Shown one piece after another: positions 48,872 to 60,561 of a DNA stretch of 64,000 nucleotides. Source of the DNA: Hypholoma sublateritium FD-334 SS-4 (lineage: Eukaryota; Basidiomycota; Agaricomycetes; Agaricales; Strophariaceae); assembly GCA_000827495.1 (NCBI GenBank), contig KN817529.1, positions 124,001 through 188,000 of the forward strand. The letters are read 5' to 3'. The position numbers were made by a program, and so were the translations under genes. The notes under the pieces are model-generated. The model saw nothing but the letters and a program-made list of their open reading frames with translations. It made no database searches and was not told where the DNA came from. The number at the start of each line of letters is the position of its first letter. Within the stretch, counting starts at the first letter, position 1.

Positions 48872-49111
48872 TATCGAATCATTGCGCGATCTGAGGGATG
48901 CCAAAACTACATTATGAAATGTCTAAATGTCTAGGTCAAGTACTTTCTATGCTGTCTATGTGTATCGAATGATTGCATGGTATGAGGAATGTGTCTAATT
49001 GTCTAGGTGTATCGTCTGTATCCATGTGTGGGTATTGGTACAGTCCGTTTAAGGTATCGATTCTAGGATGGTATATGGAGGAAGAAGAAAGTCTAATGTC
49101 TAATTGTCTAG
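48872..49111. repeat. Three degenerate direct repeats, about 91-bp period
   Basis: Each copy begins with TATCGA and ends with a word like GTCTAATTGTCTAG: 48872-48935, 48963-49007 and 49055-49111. Starts are 91 and 92 bp apart. They lie between the convergent ends of SGF11 and the first MFS gene. Confidence 0.65.
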
Positions 49112-49247
49112 TCTATGCCCTAATGCTCAGGTCTGGCCGCTCCGAGGCTTACAAAAATACAAGTCCTAGCCAAAAGCGGTCCTGCGTACAAGGAGACTGA
49201 AAGAGGGTCCAAAGTATCCGCTGCGATGAGGTCCGTGCCAGCACGGT

Positions 49248-51765
49248 TCAGGAAACCCCTGTAAGTCGCGCAGGCACGCGCGCAGGGAAGAACGCCCACA
49301 GGACCGCCATCGTGCCGATGAGCGCAACATTGAGGTACGCCAGCGACGGCTCGCCGCGCGCGCCGATAACGGCGCCTGCAATAAGTGGGAACACCGCTAA
49401 ACAAAACCAGTCAACTTCTCGCAGCGAAAGCACAAAAGCAAACAGCGTAACGTACCACCTCCGAGGCTGCCGAACGACGATCTGCGCAGGCGGAGATGGA
49501 TAAGTCAGAGGTGCAGTGCGTCTTAAATATATTGTAGGACGCACATCAGGGCCATGGCCACCATGTGCACGGCGGCGGGGAGGACGTCGATCGCCAGGCC
49601 CAGGCAGCCCGGGAAGATGGGCCCGTACAGGAGACCGATGAGGCTCGCAGCGCCCGCGTCCGCTGGTGCGGACCGGACGAGCAGGATCGTGAGGTGCATG
49701 GCGACGCCGCCGCAGCTGCAGAAAAATGTAAGTTTGGTCGGATGGGCGCAGATGGGGGTAGACATACATGCAGGCGTGGATAACATATTTTCGTTGCGTG
49801 AAAGAAAGGCTGGTATGACGCAATTTTATTATTTTCTGATTCAAGAAGTTGAGAGGGGCCAGCTTACCGTGGCGTGCAGTACCCCCAAATGATTCTCCCA
49901 ATGCTGGCACCGCCCCAAAAACCAGAAGTAACATAACCGATGGTCTTCGGGTTTGCATCCTAAAATCCAAGCGCGTGTCAGGCGCGAAGCAGAAGTAAAC
50001 GCAATGCGTGGGTACCCACCCTAGTAGACAACAAATATGATACCATCTACGTCCACTACATCAGCCAAATCCATGTAAAATGCCGCGCGGATGAGACTTA
50101 CAAATCCCTGCGTCGTAGTTTCGCTATTAGCAGAACAGAGACAGTTAGATATGTAACTTCCAATCCAATATATGAAGCATACCTTCCGCAGTAGAGGAAA
50201 ACGAAGCACGAAAATGCCCATTGGTATGGGAGCGCCAGAGCTAGGCGCAAAGCTGCACTCAAACGTCAGCCTGGTACGCCCAAACCACGCGCGGAACCAC
50301 ATACCACTCTGTGCCACGCTCTCGACGGGGCCATCAGCAGGCGCCGCGCCTCCGGCTTGGAGGAACGCGCTCTTCCTCTGCCGATCGTCATGCAGGGCTG
50401 TCTGGCGGTCGCGGAACGTCTCGCGCGCGGTAGGTCTGAAGGTGGCAAACAAGAACAGGACGTTCAGGCCCGACAGCACGAGGGAGCCGTAGTAGAAGTG
50501 GAACCAGGGCACGCCCGTCGCGATGATGGACTGGCACACGAGGGGCGATATGACGCTTCCCAGACCTGGATATGCGCACGGCAGACGATGAGCAAGGTGT
50601 TGCGCATCGAGTAAGATCGGAGCGTGGACGCACTTGCGAGGCCGAGCCCGTATCCGAGGGCTTCTTTGGGGCCCTCCGCGAAGTAAGCATTCCTAGAAAT
50701 AGGGATAAACGGTCGCTCCAAGTGACGGCGAAAATCGGACGCTTACAAGGGCGCTAAAAAATTAATTTCGTTAAGGTTGTGCACGTAACAAGAAATTGCC
50801 GACGATAAGACGAACCTGACAGCAGTGTCCTCGAGAAGGCCGACATAACGTAAGCCAAAAACATTACCGGGAAGCCACTTTGCGAACCCATCATGATGAA
50901 GTAGGTGGAGTGCAATATGCTAGCCATGACGAGGATATAAAATCGGGCTTGGACGACCGAGTAGCTCACGTTGTCGTCGAAAACGGCTCGCTTTCGAAAA
51001 GGAACGAGCGAAAAGAAGGACCCTGCATTGCGGTGAACTCCGAATGCGCCCAAGTATTTCATGATGGATTCGACGAGAAAGGTTCCTACGAAAACGCTAG
51101 AAAAACAGAATTGAAGGCAAATACTGTCCGATAAGTCAAACCACATACCCGCACGTTGTTCCAGCAAACAGCGACGAGGACATGGTTGAATTCATGTGGA
51201 ACTGTGCCGATAGGTCTAGTAAGATATTTAGATGAGAATCATCGAACAGAAAATTATGACGGCACGAACATGGCATCACAGTGCCGGTAACTAGAAATGC
51301 CGCGATTAGTGACCCTGATTTGCGAGTTAATTTTAACGATTACATACCTCCGTCCGCCCAGCCCCCGACGAATAGAGCGAAAAATCCACTGGCAAGGCGC
51401 CATTTGAGCCGGTCATGAACAGGAACGAGCAATTCCTCGTCCTTCTCGTCGAGGTCCTTCGTGGGTGAAGGCGCACGACTGTTGACAGCGGTCGACGGCG
51501 AGCTGGAATATGGCGAGTAGTCGGAGTAAGGCTGGATGACGGAATTCCGCCGCGACCCGTGGCGCGGAACGGCGACGGTTGTGTCATATTCCGACGTCCG
51601 AACATGGGAGAGGGGGGATATCGTCGGCGCGTCGAAACGCGTGTGCTTTGGAATAGACGACATAATACACTCAAGGGCTTCGACATCCGGATGAAGTGTC
51701 CGCGAATCTGAGTCCGGCCCAGAAAGAATGTCCTCTCTGGATGTTACAGGCGTTAGAGGAACCAT
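49248..51765 (-). CDS. MFS transporter, copy 1 of tandem pair
   Basis: Major facilitator transporter of a fungal Bsc6/sugar-permease-like type; substrate unknown. Start MVPLTPVTSREDILSG (ATG 51765) followed by a long Ser/Pro-rich cytosolic N-terminus. Then RLKWRLASGFFALFVGGWAD, VTGTVMP, an N-terminal helix bundle, L-N-A-Y-F-A-E-G, VCQSIIATGVPWFHFYYGSL, a large cytosolic loop, and the C-terminal bundle with LIGLLYGPIFPGCLGLAID. The end is FFPARVPARLTGVS. About twelve introns, one pair enclosing a 7-nt exon (50747-50753). The neighbour at 53261-55854 is a paralogue on the same strand with the same exon layout. No inactivating change was found, but some exons in 49500-50160 are approximate. Confidence 0.85.
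50747..50753 (-). other. 7-nt microexon of MFS copy 1
   Basis: CGCCCTT on the minus strand between introns 50754-50815 (gttcgt...ttttttag) and 50693-50746 (gtaagc...tttctag). Together with G before and G after it encodes A-P-L, joining SRTLLS to NAYFAEGPKEALGYG. Confidence 0.75.
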
Positions 51766-53260
51766 TGACGTTGACGAATAGTGCAGAAAGCGAGATTTAA
51801 CAAGGACGATTGGATGTTCAACTGCTTGCAATTTCTCTGGCTTTTAACCTGGCCGACTGAGCGCAAACGTGCTCCAGCTTTCTAGGGTTCAGATAAGCAA
51901 CAATGGACGCAAAAAATCTTGGTATGCAGGCGCGAGAAGGTAATCTCGGATCCGACGTAACTAGTGAGTCGGCGCGTACAGCTCTCAATAATCGAAGCTG
52001 TCGCTTCGAGATCGAGGGCGCTTTTGAGAGCTTGTTGTGGAGCAATGCCACCTGTTGACCGCCTCCGGGGGATTAACGGAGATAACATATAAAGCTGAGG
52101 TAAAGATAGCTGTAACGAAGTCCCGAACAGAAAAAGATGCTGTGACAATTGCCGTGATTCTTGAGTAAAGATAAAGAAATACATAGGCTCGCACTCACCG
52201 GGACGCGTTATGGTAGCTGCTGTGGCAGTACTACGCAGCGGGTTTTAAAGAACACCCTGCGATCCGACTGGCGGCAGCACTTGCATGTAGTGACATAGAT
52301 GTAGATCGACTCTTCGTAGACAAAACAGTTTGTAGACAAAACAGTTTGAACACTGAGAAGGCCGACTTCATTTTGGGGCGAGGGTCCGATCGGCATCTAT
52401 CATTCCGGGTAATTTTAACAATGCTGACCACGAAGGCCTTTTGTTTGCTTTTTGTGGTGCCATTTCGCGCAAGACAAGACCATGGTGGAATACGTCGACC
52501 TTTGGAAGATTTCAAAGCATCATCCCATCCTTTAAATAGCTAGGGATGTTCCCGTAATTGTACGTAGTGCTTACCTCATTCGAGATACCAGTGGAAACAG
52601 CTATACCTGATTGAGGATTCTGTACGGGCCTGCTGTAGTAAAGCGAAGCAATGGGCCAGATAGTCGGTGTTCTGACAACTTGTAGGTAAAGTACATGACA
52701 GGCCGGGATTGAGAAGGAAGGACTGCTTACGCGCCGAGGGATTAGTAGCAACAACAAATAAACGACGACAAAGCAGTGACGACATGGCATTGGTTAAAAC
52801 CCTTTTTTGGAAGGTAGTGTTTGCGAGAATAAGCAATCTTTATTACTGGCTGTTTGCAGTTTGTAAAAGTACATATTTGAATCGACCTTTGATGCTAATA
52901 TACGACCACGTTAATACTCCCAATTCAATAGTCCATTGTTCAATGTTTTCTTCCTCAGGCGGATTGACGCCAGTCAATCTCCTGCTACTGATAACTATTA
53001 CTTACTAGTGGAGTTGCGAATTACGCAGGCGTAAATAATAGTCGAGAATACCAGCGGTGCCATTTATAATCGAATTTACTAAAATTTAACCCTACAGATT
53101 TTTTGTGGACGAATTGTGTAGATAGTGTGGGCTCAAGTACTCTAAAATGAGGCTGGAATGATGTAAGATCTCGAAGAGCCAGGGAAAATAAGCGAGGGTA
53201 CATTATATCAAGTATTTATGTGAATGTCATACTGTGGTGTGGAAAAGTGAAAGGAAAAAT
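51766..53260. other. Inter-paralogue region with a possible small spliced gene
   Basis: 1.5 kb between the two MFS genes. On the minus strand an ATG at 52785 gives MSSLLCRRLFVVATNPSA up to a good donor (gtaagc). After an acceptor ttgtcag the frame continues HRLSGPLLRFTTAGPYRILN to a second donor. This looks like a mitochondrial-type N-terminus, but no convincing end was found, so I do not call a CDS. Two 16-bp tandem copies of GTAGACAAAACAGTTT lie at 52316-52347. Confidence 0.35.
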
Positions 53261-55854
53261 CTAAACAGTTTCTTCAAGTTTATGAGTTTGTTCAGTTGGA
53301 AATGCAGCCCAAAGACAGGCCAGAATAGCCGCCAGAGGCACAGTGAGATATGGGACAATGTGTATGCCTTTGACGCTTGAAATCGATCCAGCAATGAAAG
53401 GAAATAAAGCTAAGAAGGAAGAAAGAGATTGCATCAGTCCTTTGCGTGAATAATTAGGCTAGAAGCACGTACAGGTCCCAACACTGGCTACAGCGGAACT
53501 GTGTACATTGCTCAATTTCTGGCGTGATAATGCATAATAAAGAAACATACATCAACGCCATGCTTACCATCCGCACTTCGGATGGGAGAAGATCGTTCGC
53601 GAGGGCCAAGCAGGACGGAAAGACCGGCCCATACACGAGTCCAATGACAGCAGTTGCAACGGAGTTCGCGAGGCTCGAATTGACGAAACAAATGATCAGT
53701 TGCATCGACAAGCCAATACCTAGGTAATAATGTAAGTAACCATTGAGATACTTATTTCCTATACCATCTTACATCTGGTAAAAATTTAGTCCCATGTTTG
53801 ACATGCGAATCTTGAAACTTACATGCATCCTAGCACGAGATGTTTACGTTGACGTGAGGTGAATCTATAAAAGGAATCCAGTTAACAAAATTTATATACT
53901 CATGTCATAGGAGGGTTATTACTTTGCTGAATACCGGCCCCAAATAAATCGGCCGACTGTGATTCCTGCCCAAAAGCCCGATGAAACATATCCTACAGTC
54001 TTCGGATTTGCGTGCTAAAATATTCATAAGTTTTGGGTAAGGCTTAGCTCACGGTATAAGTGGCTCACCCTCGCTCCCAAAAGGTAAGAGGCGATCTTTT
54101 GCAATGTTAAAGTCCGCCAATCAGATATGACCAAGTGTACGCACCAACGATTGGCTTAATGTTTCGCTGTATTCATAATAAGTACGCGCTTTAAATGTCA
54201 AAAAACAATACAACGCACCAGCCGCAATACAGGAAGGCGAAAATAGAAACCGCCCATTGCAACGGTTGTCGAATAGTGAGTATGAGGGCTGGATATGATT
54301 GTCAACGATTGTTTGTATTCTAAAGGTAGCGAAAGCTTACTTTTACGGTTATTGGATGTACTTTCTTTGCTTGGAGTAGGAGAGCGACGCGATTCTTGCT
54401 TTTCGGAAATTTCATGATCGGAAGAGATGCTGTGTCTTTTTCTATCTTCTGCACCTTGAAGGGCGGCATTACGATCCTGGCGAAATTCAATTTGGGTGGG
54501 CCTGTAAGTAAGGACGAGGAAAGTGATATTGGAACCAGACAGGACAAGTGAGCCCAGATAATAATGACGCCATGGCACCCCCATGTTGATAACAGACTGG
54601 CACACAAGCGGGGATATGAATCCTCCGAAGCCTGATAATCAGGGACCAAGAAACTGATGTACACGGAAGACCACATACTCCATAGCCCGTAAGCAAATCC
54701 AATCGACGGAGGTGATACCGACGCAAAATAGTCGTTCCTGTTCGGAGGTCAGCATCGTGTCCAATAGAATACTGAGAAGGCCAATTACAAGGTAGCTAGA
54801 ATCATCGACAGGTAAGCAAAAGTGAAATGCGATAATGCAGTGACTTGCCTGTGAGGATCGACCTAGCAAATGCTGCCACAGCATAAGCACAAAATAGTGG
54901 CCAGTACCCTCGCGCGGTACCCATGATCACGAAGAATAGAGCATGCAATGTACTCGAGACAAGGAGCGAAACCCATTTTGCTTGCGCTGGAGAAAACCCA
55001 GTTTCTTTTAGCGGGCCTCGTGCGAATAAGTTGAGCTGGGGGACACAAGTTGAGGTACTTTTGGTTGGATCAAAACGGCCCAGCCTGTGAATTATGGATT
55101 CGACAAGCAGAGTCCCTGAGATAAATCTAGAACAAACATACGACGTCAGTTGCTTTCTGTTGGAAGAAAACGCTGTCCGCTCACCCGATAGTAGATCCAG
55201 CGTATAACAAGGATGACATCGTGTAGGTTATGTGGAAGTCTTCCATAAAAACTGAAAAAAATCGTCAACAGCGACTTTGTCGCGAAAAAATGTACACATA
55301 CGGGGAAGTACCGTGCCAGTCACTAAGTTATTCTGTGAGTTACAGCGTATACGGTAGATCAGGCACATGAAATGCGAACCTCCGTCACCCCAACCACAGA
55401 GGAAGTAGGCAAAATATGCACTGGCCAGGCGCCACTTCAAACGTTCGAACTTTGCGGTGTCTTCCTCCGGCGTCTTTGGTAGCATAGTCACCGAGGACTT
55501 TCGACTTGGGATAGTGCTTGTAGGCGAGCTTGATGAAGGGCTTGAAACCTCGCAAATGTAGACGGCGGGCAGGTCATCATGGCACTTTTGGGGGACGTCG
55601 ATCTTCGAGTCTTTGCCGCAAAGTCGTAGGCGGGCCAAAGCAGGGACGGCCGGCGGAGTAAGGTCCTCCGGTAGAGAGGTAACTGTCGACGAGTCAGTGT
55701 GGTCATTTTCGTCAAATACGGGTTTGTGGTCCTGATAGCAGGTCGTGAAAAGCCGTGGAACAGCAGCGAGGGTGTTGACTGAGCTTCGACGACGCTCACG
55801 AAGGCCTGTGCCGGTACAAGGTTCGAGAACGACTGGGCGTAGAAGAGAGGCCAT
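53261..55854 (-). CDS. MFS transporter, copy 2 of tandem pair
   Basis: Paralogue of the preceding MFS gene. Start MASLLRPVVLEPCTGTGL (ATG 55854), polar N-terminus of about 140 residues, then RLKWRLASAYFAYFLCGWGD, VTGTVLP, the first helix bundle, LND-YFAS, VCQSVINMGVPWRHYYLGSL, a basic loop, and AVIGLVYGPVFPSCLALAND. It ends FPTEQTHKLEETV at 53261. Exon order parallels copy 1, including a 21-nt exon encoding the VTGTVLP stretch and a 7-nt exon (54789-54795). The intron before the 7-nt exon appears to use a GC donor. It is AT-richer than copy 1, suggesting an older duplication or different base drift. Substrate unknown. Confidence 0.85.
54789..54795 (-). other. 7-nt microexon of MFS copy 2
   Basis: CTACCTT on the minus strand between introns 54796-54848 (gcaagt...ttctag, a GC-AG intron) and 54738-54788 (gtaatt...gaacag). 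It encodes A-T-L, joining SILT to NDYFAS, exactly where copy 1 has its 7-nt exon. Confidence 0.75.
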
Positions 55855-56949
55855 TTCAAATGGGAATCGTGCTGGCAGTATTTCGCGTATTAAATACAAG
55901 ATCCACGAGAAAGACGCGCCCGTTTTCGGGAATCTCGATTCCTCAAAATCGTCAAGGAGCCAGGAAAATTTCGTGGCCCAAGATCCCCGTAGATCATATT
56001 CAGAGTCTGCAGATCCACTAAGATTTTTAGAAGAGTTTCGTTCAAGCAGTCCAAGAGCTATATTCGCTCAAACTTACACGAGATCTATCGCAGGGATCAA
56101 TTCGTGAACAATGCGACAAAGAAACGGAACCTACCAAACGGCAGCGTGTGCGGCGGCTCCAGAGTTATCCTGCATGTTGCGCTATCCCACACCACTCTAA
56201 AATCTCAGAGAGGGTCCAATGGGAATACACGGGGTTCATAGAAAGATAGACCACGTAAAATCAGGAAAATATTCGCGACCTTTTGAAGGCGCCTGACTTT
56301 GGGGACCCTTTTCACGCGCCAGCACGCCTAAATGTGGTCCAGGCGGCCCAGTACTATCCCGGTTGGATCACATCGACTGAACACTATCAGGCCAGCCCTG
56401 AGGGTAGGAGTTGTCGGTCTTCGAAAAATTTCTTCGCTATGTGATAAGATACCATTGAACGCCGACGGATGCCATCGGATCCTCTTGTTCAAGAAGGTGC
56501 CATAAAAGATCAGGTAGCCCAGGTGGGGAATATAGACGTAAATTGGTTCCGAAAGCTTTGGTACCGACAGACTGCCGGCGGCTGGCAGTTGGTCGATGAG
56601 GATTCGAAGTTGGCTATGAGGAGAGCGCGCGGCCGCCACGACGCCAAGGTCAACACATAAGCAGCACCGTACACGCGTAGAGAGCTAAGTAGAAGGTGAA
56701 CATGGTCTGGACTGACTGAGAGCCTCAGCAAGGGATACGGCCAGGCGGACGTAAGACGTATGATAGCAAGTTCTAGTTAATGTTCAAGTTCAAACAGGGT
56801 GGCATGTCGGGCCTCGGGCCTCGGGCCGAAGCGGCGTTTGGATGTTCATGAAATTACGACTGCCGCTTCTTGACAATCATATCCGCACTAGTGTGCTCAT
56901 TCAAGCGACATACACGTTCTTGACGCTTCGCATACAATTCAGACGCGCT
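55855..56949. other. Divergent upstream region, MFS copy 2 / PTH2 copy B
   Basis: About 1.1 kb. Some open stretches on the minus strand (56330-56640) lack an ATG and any recognisable family. No gene is supported. Confidence 0.45.
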
Positions 56950-57981
56950 ATGAGCCAGAAAAGTGGTATGTCCAAATTTCCACCGTCTAAGAAGCACCGT
57001 CCTTATTACCCATAACCTTAGTTGCAGCATATGCTGCTTTCGTGGCCGTAGCTTCGTTTTCTGTAGGCTACTGGGCTGGAACGCGGCCTTCTCCTTCAAA
57101 GACCTCGCCAACGGTATTACCTTCCTCTCCCAAAAGCTCTCAAGAGACACCTGAATCGGACACGGACGGAAATGAAAGCGATGACAGTGACCATTCCAGT
57201 GTGGCCGATGGGGACATTTCTTCGGTCAGGGTGGACGCGTCCGATATTTGCAAAATGGTACGCCGCTGTCTTTCCGGCGAAATACGTGTTTACAGGTCTA
57301 TTCAGTAACATCGATCGCGTAGGTTCTTGTTGTTCGCACCGACCTGGGCATGTCCTCCGGAAAAATCGCAGCCCAGTATGTATATCCTCAACTTTGCCAA
57401 GTCATTTATTTGCCGCTGAGTTTTAGCTTAGGTGCTCGTTAGTCTGCTCTCGTTTGCTCCCCTTCTTGATGTCTGATTGGATCTAGACATGCGGCACTAG
57501 CATGTTACAAGACGCTGCAAGCAAAAAATCCCATCGTTAGTGACGTCTGTATCTTGCAGGAATTCTGCTGACCATCCCTAACTTCAGATGTTGCGGCACT
57601 GGGAACGTGATGGGTCCGTTACTGCAAAATATCCTCTGCTTTTCATGCTGACATGTAAATCTAGCCAGACGAAGGTCGCGTTGCGCTGTGAGAACGAGGA
57701 AGAATTACTCTTGATGCAAGCACAAGCCCAAAGCCTGAATCTCTGTGCCCGTTCAATACAAGACGCGTACGGCTTACTGTGTTCAATTTGTTAGAACTTT
57801 ATCTGATCGTGTTCCACTATGTAGAGGACGAACCCAGATTGCAGCAGGATCCAGAACGGTGCTAGGCATAACAGGCAAGCCTCTTCGTTTGTATCATAGG
57901 ATGTATTGTTCACAGTTCAATTCTTTCGAAGGGCCAGCTCGACTCGTCAATCAAATCACGGGAAAACTGCGGCTTCTGTGA
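56950..57981 (+). CDS. Peptidyl-tRNA hydrolase 2, copy B
   Basis: Second Pth2 gene in the window. Exon 1 is MSQKS (56950-56965). Exon 2 encodes a membrane anchor, VAAYAAFVAVASFSVGYWAG, and a Ser/Asp-rich linker ending DASDICKM. The Pth2 domain follows: VLVVRTDLGMSSGKIAAQ, then C-S-HAALACYKTLQAKNP, HWERDG-QTKVALRCENEEE, AQSLNLCARSIQDA, GRTQIAAGSRTVLGITG and LVNQITGKLRLL. Introns follow the same codons as in copy A (after K-M, and around the 6-nt exon 57432-57437). The last intron, 57875-57931, starts with GC (gcaagc) and ends with AG. All core motifs are kept, so the copy is probably functional. It differs from copy A by low GC content. Confidence 0.88.
57432..57437 (+). other. 6-nt microexon of PTH2 copy B
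   Basis: GTGCTC between introns 57376-57431 (gtatgt...gcttag) and 57438-57486 (gttagt...gatctag). With CA before and A after, the codons are Q-C-S followed by H-A-A-L-A-C-Y-K, the usual Pth2 sequence. Confidence 0.8.
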
Positions 57982-58417
57982 GCACAAAGTGTGGATACTA
58001 TCAATGGTGGTTGCAAGGTTTATTGTGAGGATGATCGTGGTTCGCAGATTATTGTTATGGGACCGCGCCTCTGTGGTGCCAGTTGTAATCTTAATTTTTG
58101 TTTGTCTAGGATACAATTTTAGTGGAGTATTTTTGCCAGCCACCGGAGTGGGGCTGAGTTGTCCTGACATCCTGCAGTGCAGTGTATATTAGTATGATAA
58201 AAGTAGAAATATTGTTTGGCAACCGCAACAAAAGTGTTGAACGTCAGCGTTTAAAATTTGAACATCAGGACCAAACACGGGGAACCGTTACCGCTAATAG
58301 GCTGGGAAAGTTCCCCCTACAACGCCGCTCAACATCACTACACCCCTCATCACTGTCTTTTCCGACTCGTATACGCACATTCCTTTGTTTGACGTAGGTA
58401 TACGATTGCCAGCCGCT
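57982..58417. other. Intergenic region, PTH2 copy B / Golgi protein
   Basis: 436 bp of AT-rich sequence between two plus-strand genes, with a CT-rich tract just before the next start. Nothing else seen. Confidence 0.5.
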
Positions 58418-60052
58418 ATGTTGGCGCAGAACACCTACTCTGCCACCGCGCAGCATAGCCCATATCTCCAGGCCAATCCGTCCACAACACAAGAAGATTT
58501 CAAGGCTTCGTACGACGATTTAATTGACGAACATGCTGCACCCTACTCGGCCCATGCTCAGCACCAGACATTCGCAGTAGGGACTCCCACTCACACACAC
58601 CACCGAGGAACATCTATACCACTTTCAAGCAAGAACGCCTACGCATCGAATCTGTCAGACGACACGCACGAAACTACATCGAGCTACCCACCCATATTAC
58701 CTTCAAAGGAGGTGGATACGCGGACACTCTGGCAAAAGGTGAGCACCTTCTATCCCCTGGTTCTTCATTGGATTGTTTAACATTGGTTAGATTCTACCGG
58801 AATCCGTGGCATGTCGATTCTATGTTGCCACAGTGCTCATAGAGACAACAATAGATCTGGCCATTGAGGGCGAGCTGTTCCTGCGGGTTCAGGACGAGAG
58901 GGATGCGAGCGGCAACCAATCCGCCAACAATCAAGCGGCTGCGCGAATGCCTGTGTATCTGAGCGTATTTGCGCTTGCACAGTGAGTGCCCGTCTCGATC
59001 CAGCTTCTATCTCCACCATCGCTAACACGTACGCTTCAAGCGTCTTTCAATTCATTATGGCAGTAGACGCTGTCTATGCACGGAATACCCTTCAATTTCT
59101 TTGTCTGGCGTGAGCACTGCCCCCTACCTGATAGTGATCGAAGAGGGCTGACTGGACATATTCTGCCATTAGCATTTTCAACGCCCTATTTCTTGTCTAT
59201 GCAATTGTCCAAATCAAAGAAATTCGCGAGGCGACGTCCAATACAACTGCCAGTGCTTCTAAAATCCCCATCGACGTTCTTACAACCATCATCCCCATCG
59301 TCATCTCAATCGCGGAGGTGGCATATATTGGGCTGGGATGGAAAATTTACCACGAGTTTGGTTGGAAGGTCTACAAGTTCTTGGGCGCTGACCGACGGAT
59401 CAAAAAGATGTATGCCGACTACCAAATTTACGAATGCTTGGTCAAGTTCGACGTGTTCTTCTGGGCTGGGTTCTCAGTACAATTCATCTGGCTGGTCCTG
59501 CAAGACACTGACTGGGAATACTACGTGACATGCGCTGCCCTTCCCCTATCCATCGTTTTGCTCGTTGAGGGTCATCTAGCTGCGCGACACGAGAACAAGT
59601 GGATGATGGCGACTTTCATGTCGGGTTGCGTAGGGGCAATGATATATTTCATATACAAGGTTTGTTTTACCAAAAAGGGTGGATATCGCAGGAACTAACA
59701 TTTTTCGGCCAGCTCATCAAAGTACTACTTTACAAGGATACAAGTCAGTTCAAATTAGTGTGGAAATCCTTGACCGTCTTCTGTACGTTCACTTTGGCAC
59801 CACAAATGCATGGCATGTTCTAACACCTTCCCAGCTGTGATTGCTATCGCGCTTCTGTTTTTGACCTTCATCTACTCGGTGATCGTTCTGCGGAATTTCG
59901 GTCGTGGACTAAAGGATGCACGTAAGTACCAAATCCATGTTTTCATGATTCTTTTTTCTCACTAGTATTTAGTTACACGAAAGGCACAGGGTAAAGCCCC
60001 AGTTCACCGGCGTGCAGCGAGCACAAACTTGAACCGCATGAGCATCGACTGA
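58418..60052 (+). CDS. UPF0658 Golgi membrane protein
   Basis: Multi-pass membrane protein of the UPF0658 family, placed in the Golgi in S. pombe, with unknown molecular role. Start MLAQNTYSATAQHSPYLQA with a polar N-terminus of about 100 residues. Then SVACRFYVATVLIETTIDLA (helix 1), PVYLSVFALAHVFQFIMAVD, a helix around IFNALFLVYAIVQIKEIR, IPIDVLTTIIPIVISIAEVAYIG and the conserved cytosolic part WKIYHEFGWKVYKFLGADR and MYADYQIYECLVKFDVFFW. More helices follow, ending with a basic tail and MSID at 60052. Introns at about 58739, 58982, 59117, 59660, 59783 and 59923. The KxxGADxxxKxMYxxYQIyxCLlKfD block is the diagnostic part. Confidence 0.85.
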
Positions 60053-60561
60053 TCTGGCATACGAATCTCATGGACTCATCCATTGTACTGATAGCTTCAC
60101 CCTGATATTATTCCACGACCACCCCACACGGACAGTCCACTCATCCGCCAAGCATCTTATTTTTTATTGCTTGTACACCTACCACTGTCCACATCCACTC
60201 GCATATCTTATTACATTCGAATATTCCCCTATTACTGTCCATATATCATTATCGGTACCCTGTAGATCCAGTTGTACCACCGCCAGTCCTTTCTCTTGCA
60301 AGGGATGACTAGCTTCTTCATCCACTTGGATACATAGATGTATTAATAATTTAACGTCTTATTTGCTGCTCGCCTCTTCGCCGCGAGCTGCGAGTCGGCC
60401 TCGACGGCCAATCTATTTTAGGCACAAAGTCACTTGATCAGGCGCCGCTCTGCTCGACGTGTCATTTCATTCTCGGCCTCTTGCACCAAATCCCAACGGA
60501 CATGCAAAATTAGACCTCACCACATACCAATCTACTTACTCCTCTTCGCTTCCCTATAATA
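60053..60561. other. Intergenic region, Golgi protein / BET1
   Basis: About 510 bp, 3' region then promoter. No gene seen. Confidence 0.5.

Noticed and set aside
56328..56639. Open minus-strand frame of about 100 codons
   Set aside because: It would need a GTG start, has no splice support and no recognisable domain.
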